The notes under the pieces were generated by a model. That model saw nothing but the letters and a program-made list of their open reading frames with translations. It searched no databases and was not told the origin of the DNA. 64,000 nt of DNA, from assembly GCF_008831285.2 (NCBI RefSeq), contig NC_045138.2, forward strand, positions 33,598,769 to 33,662,768. Direction: 5' to 3'. The position numbers were made by a program, and so were the translations under genes. The DNA comes from Nymphaea colorata. Lineage: Eukaryota > Streptophyta > Magnoliopsida > Nymphaeales > Nymphaeaceae. Below are positions 57,239 to 64,000 of this stretch, in pieces (the first letter of the stretch is position 1; every line of letters starts with the position of its first letter).

Positions 57239-58721
57239 AAATAATTAATTATAGGGGCGCCGCTAAGAGACATATACTAGCACTTAAATCTACTAGTTAG
57301 GTCTCAACTTTTAGGTTTTAGATGAAAGGTTGCACATTAAAAATGGAACCCTTTCTAGTTTATCATCAAAGTTAATGGTTTTTTTTTTTTTTTATCTCAT
57401 GTCCAAATGATATCGTGGCATAGTCTCTCTCTTTTTCAAGAATCTGTTCCAATGGAAGTTTCTCGAACGCATGACACAATTTTGCTGCGGCCAGTCCGCT
57501 TTCGCTTTCACTTGAATTGTTGATTTATCAGCTATTCTATTCTTTCTGTTTAAAGATTCGTTCACCATTTGCCGGTTCATAACTATCTCAAGCCAACCAA
57601 ATCTAAGTTTTTGTTGATCAACTATTTACTGAACCCAATAACTTGTTGGGTTCAGTCTGACACTGCCCAGGTTCTCCAAACAAAGAAATTAAAAGAACAT
57701 TTTCTTTTTCTTTTTATGTTATGTACTGAAGAAAGCAAATCCTAAGCAGTCAACAAAGTTGAAATTCAACTCTGCTCCCACTAAAGTTGACTTAAACCCT
57801 AGCTCTCCAGAGACCATCATGCCTCCAATTTGAATTTTGGTTCTCATGTCCAGACTTATGCTGTACACACTCTGAAAGTTAATGGGTTTTACATGGACAG
57901 TTGACTTGTTGCAGTGAAAAGTGGGGGTGCACCCACACTGTTTGTAACCCTAAAAGCAGTGATAGGTTTTGGTGATTTTGTCCTCTTGCAACACTCACTT
58001 CTTCCCTTTCCCTATTCTTGGTAAACGCTAAAGCTACATATGTGAGGTTTGAGTCATTTGTCCTCTTGCCATCCTCATCTTCATCACCTTTCCCTTTGTT
58101 TATGTACTATCATTTTCCCTTTGAAGACATGAGTAAAAAGAGAAAGTAAAGAAATGCATGCAGCAGAGAGCCTCCCATGACTTCTCATGACTCACAAATA
58201 TGAAAACATGAGATCATCATTCCATGTGTATCCAGTTGTAGGTGACCTAGTGCACTGGATGACATCATGAAAATGTCATAAATTTAAGAGAGAAAAAAGC
58301 AAGAAGCAGGCGGGCTGTCCAACTGTTAACGAAGTAAAGATAGAGCAGCTGTGGAGTTTTATAAAGCATTTGACTCGGGGAATTTTTCACTCTTTTGTTT
58401 GTTGTTGGGTTTAGGATGAGAGGGTGGTGACGAGGAATAGGTTGGACCTACTCTTTTTTAACACTACTTTCTATATTCCCATCATTGCTATCGAAAGTAG
58501 AAAGGAAATTCATTCACAAAACTTGCTGTCCACGACCACTTTCAATCTAATATATTTTCTCGGGCCTCTGATCCTTTGAACCCTGCACTGTCAGCTTTCC
58601 TACTTTAAACTTTGTCGTTTCCTTTCTTTAGAAAGCCCTTTTCTTTGTTTTCTACAATGGCCATGATGCAACTACAATCATGATCGAGACGAACTAAGCA
58701 GATCACAGGATACTCTGAGAA

Positions 58722-58742
58722 AGAGAGAGAGAGAGAGAGAGA
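58722..58742. repeat. (GA)n microsatellite
   Basis: About ten GA units. Confidence 0.9.
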
Positions 58743-58991
58743 TCCACAGCTACAGATTGCAGTACTTTAAGATGGTGAAGTCTGAGATTGGTGGTAATTT
58801 TATATATGCCGTTGTTATGTTTGTCATTAGTGTGAGATTTGAGATCGGACGTACGCAGTGCCTGTGAGCATGCGAGATGCAGGTCAAAGGAGACATAATT
58901 TAGTGGGTGTGAGGTGATCATTGAGTGCTTAAACACTTTTCAAAACTCTGAACTAATAATCAGTAATTAAACTCAGGCTTCAAAGTGGGCT

Positions 58992-59012
58992 CACACACAC
59001 ACACACACACAC
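58992..59012. repeat. (CA)n microsatellite
   Basis: About ten CA units. Confidence 0.9.
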
Positions 59013-59345
59013 ATATTTAGAAATAAAAATTTCAGATTGCTTTCAGATTAATATCAGTAACCCTATATGACAGGGGAAATCGGCAGTTCTTTTCAAATAT
59101 ATTGTGATTTTACCATAAATTAGAAAGCAATAGAATTCCAACAGAAGCATGCCATTTCCAAAATGCAACTAGTTAAAAATGCTCACCATCCACATTAGCA
59201 TAATTTTAAATAGTTTCGTGATCTTATTACTTCATAATTTTTAACTCTATTTTTATGTATTCTTAAATTTGAAATATCTATTTTTCTATCAATCGTTTTC
59301 TATTTCACTACGAATATCTTCTTTTCAAGAAAAAAAAAAAAAAAA

Positions 59346-59490
59346 TCCTATCGCTGTAGCGCTCCGTCCGTTGAAGGTGGGGTTAAGATCATCAAGTTGA
59401 AGGTCAAGAATTCACCAGTGCTCTATCGGCATGCGTCTTTGTTATATAATTCAGGAAGTGGGCTTAAGATCTTCAACTCAATCGAAGGCG
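59346..59490 (+). mobile_element. Possible degenerate SINE-like copy
   Basis: CTGTAGCGCTCCGTCCGTTG (box A-like) is followed 50 bases later by GGTCAAGAATTCACC (box B-like). The pattern resembles the copies at 39.1 and 48.1 kb but is more degenerate, and the right end is uncertain. Confidence 0.22.
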
Positions 59491-60826
59491 ACGATGAGAT
59501 CGGACACTCAGACAACATTCTCTGACGAAAAGAAATCCGATACAGTAGAACTCCCAGTGACAACACCATAAACGGCAAGATCGGCACAATTTGCAACAGA
59601 AAATGTCCGGAAGGCCGGAGAGGACGGAGACATTTTTCTCTGTACGTCATCTATCGAGACTCTAGGAGCAACCCTAGTCACTGACAGTTGCATGCTCGTC
59701 AGTTAGACTTAAACCGCTAACGGTTTTTGTGCCCATCTACCCAGAAAGAAACACGGGGTCAACATCTAATCTGGGAGTGACCTCACTTAAGGTTGAGCCC
59801 GGAAGAAACCTACCAGAAATTGTGCAGTTAAGGAGTCTTTGATGTTGATGTAATCAATTTTGGAAAAGTATTCACAGCAGTTGGGGGCCCTGGGGGTGGT
59901 TGCTTCCATGTCTCACGGGCCCTCTGAACTTGGTAGCCTTCTTCTTTACGATCGAGTTGACAACAATGGCGGCTAGCTGTTTAATTTTCTTTTGTTTTAT
60001 AGGAATATTGACCGCAGCCTCCCCTTTTTGTTTTTTGTTTTCATTTGGCAAGTAATACTGACTGCTCCACTTAAGAACAAGATTTGGTACGGCGCTGTCA
60101 GATCCAAAACATCTTTTAGGTGTAGCTAATTTGAGGATATCAATATTGATGATCGTAGTAAAGTCATGCACGGCAAATTGATACATAGGAATAGGAATCA
60201 TATATACGATATATTCTGTATTTGAGGAAGATGCATGTGGCGAAGTCGACGTGGTGTCACACGTTTGACTCGATGAACTGCTTGTCCAAGAAATGACCTT
60301 CACCAATACATGGCCGCAGTACCAGTCACGCCAAACTGGCCTTCTAGGTGGGACTATCCAGAGTTCTCGCTTTGTCTGCTTCGACGGTTAGTCGACTCAT
60401 GACAGTCGGCTCTTCCGGCCCCTATTTGTTGCTTTGTGAATCTCCGTGACAAGGAAACTATGAGCTTCAGAGTTTCGCAATTTCTATGCAGCAGAAGCAG
60501 GTGAAGTGAATACAAAACAGTTGGTCCAAAGTTGACGACATTCACAAGACTAAGAGCAATATTAAAATAAAAGGTTAGGTATTACTCTTACCTAAGCATA
60601 CTTTGGACTTTTTATTGGAAGGCCCACCTTCTTAACATGCTGTTACATTGTTAATTATATCTTGTCCTTTTCCGAAAATCTCCCTCACACTGCAGCACAT
60701 TGGCAGGTCTCAAGTTGGTGCAGTAGGCTGGACTAATCCGAGGCTATGCTCGTTCTTGTCGTGGCAAGCTGATTTAGGCTTTAGTTCATGGTAAACAGAC
60801 CTACACTAGCGACGTACACTTGAACT

Positions 60827-61612
60827 CTATGTCACCGAGGTACGGGTACGAGAAAACAGAAAACGGGTATGAGTACGGGTACGGGTTCGACGGTTTTGTA
60901 AATCTTGATACAACGGTACGGTAATAATATTATTTTTTAATTAAAAAAATTGTAAATTTTGAAGAAAACAAATTGTAAACCTATGAAAATAAGAAAATAC
61001 AAGCAAACAAGATTACTCTTAAAAAACAAAACAGAACAAAACAAAAGAAACACCTATACGAAATGGATGTTCAATATGTATCTGCAAAAAAATAAACAAT
61101 AACTTGCTGTTGCACAATAAAGAAGGAGAACCAACAAAGAAGTTTTCCTTCTGCTAGGTTTTAGTTTTTTCTCAGGTTTTCCTAATCTAAAAGCAGCACT
61201 TGGCAGATGGATGAGCCACACAACAATGTTTAACAGTCACCGTGCCGTTTACAAGCTCCGTTGGTTCACACAAATCAGAACTAACAAGTATACGTCTTCA
61301 AGATTTCTGAAGTTAAGAACCCTACGGCCATTTTTCGTTCTTCAGATTACCAAATAGTGAGAACATCAGGATTATCAAACAAATGGAAACTGACAAGAAT
61401 CTCACCGTCCGTCGCCGTCCAACGGTCGTCCGTCACCAAACGAAGAAACTCGAGAAGCTGAGAGGGAGAAGGAGAAGACGAGCGATCTGAGGTTGGGGTT
61501 TTCGGTTTTCCTTTTTATGTTTTTTTTAAAAAAATTTGATATGGTTTGGATCTGGTTTTGACCCGAAACCAGATCTAAACGTACCGCCACCAAGCGTACC
61601 ACGATGACATAG
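60827..61612. mobile_element. Non-autonomous hAT-like DNA transposon, 786 bp
   Basis: The left end CTATGTCACCGAGGTACG (60827-60844) and the inverted right end, reading CTATGTCATCGTGGTACG from 61612 inward, match at 16 of 18 bases. The flanks are CTTGAACT (60819-60826) and CTTGAACC (61613-61620), an 8-bp target duplication with one difference. Eight-base duplications are typical of the hAT superfamily. The interior has GTACGGGTACGGG repeats near the left end and no transposase frame, so it would depend on a helper element. Confidence 0.65.
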
Positions 61613-62484
61613 CTTGAACCATGCTTTTGGCGTTCGACGAGATTCGGTTTCTAATTATGCTGAACTAATTTCAAATTGGCACATATTCAGAAGGCTTTAT
61701 TTCAAAGCCCTCTGCAACAGAATTTGTACTTATATCAATGTCACTTTATTAATGGCAAACTAAATTCTTCAGCATCTGATCTGACAGGCGTTCATAGTTT
61801 CATAGTTACTAGGCAACCCGGCCACTTCCCTTTCCAAAGTTCGCCTTTTGTAAATCCCATCGAATATGCCATGCTAATCATGCTTCACTGCCCGCATTGC
61901 TTTAAAATAGAAGTAGCACGCATACGCAAAACCAAAAACAATCGAATGAATACGTATCTGGCCAATCTAACATTAAGTCCAGCATCCCGCTTAAACTTCA
62001 ACCACCTAAAGAGGATATCCTCACAGGCTTTTCGAAGCCAATACTGGACAATCCATTAAGTGAAATTATAAAACACACGAATAATATGACAGGAGATCTC
62101 AGAAGCAGATTGCCAATGACGGCCGGTAAAAATGTTGGCTCCATGCTGTGGGGTTTTGAGCGGCAAATAACACCAATCATCTCAGTACAAACATTCAATG
62201 ATGAGAAACAAAGTTAATATCCGATTATACTTGAGTGACCGACATCCATCCAACGTAATGCCAGATAATATGGGTGTAGTCCGCAGATACATGGATAAAG
62301 ACGTCTCCAATAAGTTTCGAAGTTAGTACATTGGGTGAAACAGGAGATCATATTCTTTCGCACGATTTGATCTGATAAAAGAACAATTTCAAAGAGCCAT
62401 AGTGTTCAAATGGGCTATGCTGTCCACCATTTTTGCACAAGGCACACGTCGTCTGTGCAAGCACGTCCAAATATATGGAAGCAA

Positions 62485-62516
62485 AGAGAGGGAGAGGGAG
62501 AGGGAGAGGGAGAGAG
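62485..62516. repeat. (GAGGGA)n short tandem repeat
   Basis: About four hexamer units flanked by GA. Confidence 0.85.
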
Positions 62517-63645
62517 TCTGCACTGTCTCGTTCCCACAAACTGTACAGACAAGCGAGCACCATGGCCACTACAAAGTACACTTACGAGGTTGATAAAATG
62601 CCATCTAGTGTCCTGGATTGTGCCATTTGTATAAACTATTCTAGTACAATCTCAAATACCAAAAATTAAAAATTCACAGCACTGTTTCATAGCATATTCT
62701 TACAATGTAGAAGAACAGCAGCGCACACATGTATCAAGTATCAAACCAGAGTACACTTGCTACCAGCGAACAGGATCAGTACATGGGACCCCGAAATTCA
62801 ATCTTCCTCTCTTTCAGGAGGCAGACCACAAGGCAGCAACATTTTCTGTCAAAAAAAAAATCTCATATTGAAAATAATTTGCAAAACCAGTATGAAATTT
62901 CTAGATTAAACAATACACTTGAAAATCCTAAATAAAAAAAAGACCCAGCCAGAAAGTTTCCAACAAAATATTTAAATGACTGCACAAAAATAGCATGTGT
63001 AGCATGATTACTGAACTTGTTCAGAAGAATTTTCGTCACATAAGATCCCTGATTATAGAAATCCTGAACAACAGAGGACATAGCTACATAAACATTAAGG
63101 CTCTCTGAAGTATTTCACTAACTGATTCACCAGTACTGCAGTCTACATCCCCTTATAAACCAATGGTGTAGAGCTGGTAGGACAGCATGTTTGAGCTTGT
63201 TCAGCACATGGTAGTAAGTTAGATTTTTCCATTGGTTGTGCTTTGCCATTTACCAATAAAGGCTGAAGCGCCGACAAATGTAGCCCTCAAACTTCCAACC
63301 ATTGTATTTTTGGCCAAATTTCTCATGACATCACTTCTCATATTTATTATCAAGGAAAACTGCCAAGTGCTAGATGTGCCAATCCATGGCAATATGACAT
63401 GCATGTTTAAAATGCCCTGTACGGTTGTCCCTTGTTGTAAAACCCAAGTGCCCTTCCCACCAGGAACGTAAGCCCCCATTGCTTCAGATTCATAGCAAAA
63501 AGGAAAACAAAACATGCATTGAACCCTAACCGCCTTCAACTTGGAGGCTTTAGGTCAACCAACTTCGTGTTCATAAGTTGCTTAACTTGTGATTACAGGT
63601 AGCAGAATAGTTGCAAACAGCGACCAACTGTACTCCATTATCTAA

Positions 63646-63838
63646 TTTGGATTGCAAATGTAAAAGACAATTATGTGCCTGATTTCATTTTCTGTCAAGA
63701 TTTTTAATTGCAGATTGATGTAACAGACATAAACTTCCACTTTCAAAACTATAGCATTTGGATTACAAATGTGAAGGACAGTTATGTGCTTTGTTTTCCT
63801 TTTTCCTCAAGATGTTTAATTGGAGATAGATGTAATAG
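63646..63838. repeat. Imperfect direct duplication, two units of about 81 bp
   Basis: Unit 63646-63726 (TTTGGATTGCAAATG...GTAACAG) and unit 63757-63838 (TTTGGATTACAAATG...GTAATAG) are about 80% alike by eye and offset by 111 bases, with a 30-base unrelated piece between. Confidence 0.8.
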
Positions 63839-64000
63839 TAACTTTTGGTTGACAGCATTAAGCATGCATAGCAAGGCGAAACCATCCATAGGAAGCAAAT
63901 TTTCCTGTTAATTACTCTTTCCCCAAGCTAACACAAAAAGTGATGCCAAAAAAGAAACTACTTTTACGATATCTACAGCAGACAAAAATTGTACATTCCA

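Larger units (their letters stand above)
51265..60826. other. Gene-poor, repeat-rich region
   Basis: After the bHLH promoter (to about 51500) I recognise no gene. It contains many microsatellites (listed separately), a GC-rich block at about 53130-53877 that ends in poly(A), a probable transposon phrase at 52608-52675 (AGTGGCGAAGTTAG...AGGTGGGGCAC), a repeated TTTGTCCTCTTGC phrase near 57975 and 58060, a possible SINE-like copy at 59346, and an open minus-strand frame of about 144 codons at 59872-60306 with no ATG at its head and no known domain. Confidence 0.4.
61621..64000. other. Right-end spacer, no gene recognised
   Basis: Several short frames on both strands, for example 61676-62059 (+, no ATG at the head) and 63219-63539 (-), show no domain I recognise. 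It includes a GAGGGA repeat and an imperfect 81-bp duplication near the right edge. It could be the 3' flank or an intron of a gene beyond 64000. Confidence 0.35.

Noticed and set aside
59872-60306. A minus-strand open frame of about 144 codons
   Set aside because: It has no ATG at its head, and I could not tie its Ser/Thr-rich start or Lys-rich end to any family. It is kept only as a note in the spacer entry.
61676-62059. A 127-codon + strand frame
   Set aside because: It begins without an ATG and has no recognisable domain.

Overview
The window is nuclear DNA from a flowering plant. The reasons are GT-AG introns that join plant-specific domain proteins, AT-rich spacers full of microsatellites (TA, GA/CT, CA), tRNA-derived SINE-like copies and a non-autonomous DNA transposon, and about 11 kb of sequence per gene. 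Exons are GC-rich and spacers AT-rich. I cannot name the species or decide between monocot, eudicot and early-diverging angiosperm.

Six protein-coding genes are well supported. On the + strand: an S-domain (G-type lectin, SD1 class) receptor-like kinase with seven exons (6666-12668, 849 aa), and a single-EF-hand protein of the KIC/PBP1 family (16045-16377, 110 aa). On the - strand: a flavodoxin-like NAD(P)H:quinone oxidoreductase of the FQR1/WrbA family with four exons (18839-22573, 203 aa); an intronless U-box/ARM-repeat E3 ligase of the PUB8/PUB9 type (30240-31415, 391 aa); a second KIC/PBP1-like EF-hand gene (39671-40021, 116 aa); and a seven-exon atypical bHLH transcription factor of the bHLH112/bHLH123 type (47432-51159, 464 aa). 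I rebuilt the multi-exon models by hand. In each, every splice junction keeps frame and the joined protein matches the family from end to end.

Layout: 1-5.9 kb is AT-rich spacer; 5.9-12.7 kb is the receptor kinase with a W-box-rich promoter; 12.7-16.4 kb is spacer plus the first EF-hand gene; 16.4-18.8 kb is spacer with a perfect 50-bp tandem duplication and a long TA tract; 18.8-22.6 kb is FQR1; 22.6-30.2 kb is spacer with possible decayed exons near 29.3-29.7 kb; 30.2-31.4 kb is the U-box gene; 31.4-39.7 kb is spacer with a small open frame, a hairpin and a SINE-like copy; 39.7-40.0 kb is the second EF-hand gene; 40-47.4 kb is spacer; 47.4-51.2 kb is the bHLH gene; 51.2-64 kb is gene-poor repeat-rich DNA that holds a hAT-like element with an 8-bp target duplication.

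The genes do not form an operon. From family knowledge there is a loose theme: SD1 receptor kinases and PUB9-type U-box ligases can interact, and PBP1/KIC and FQR1 are linked to calcium or auxin signalling in Arabidopsis. Linkage alone does not show joint function. I found no clearly new biological system. The best leads are the intron-retention form of the receptor kinase, the inverted EF-hand pair, the hAT-like element and a 40-codon frame with a promoter-like leader.
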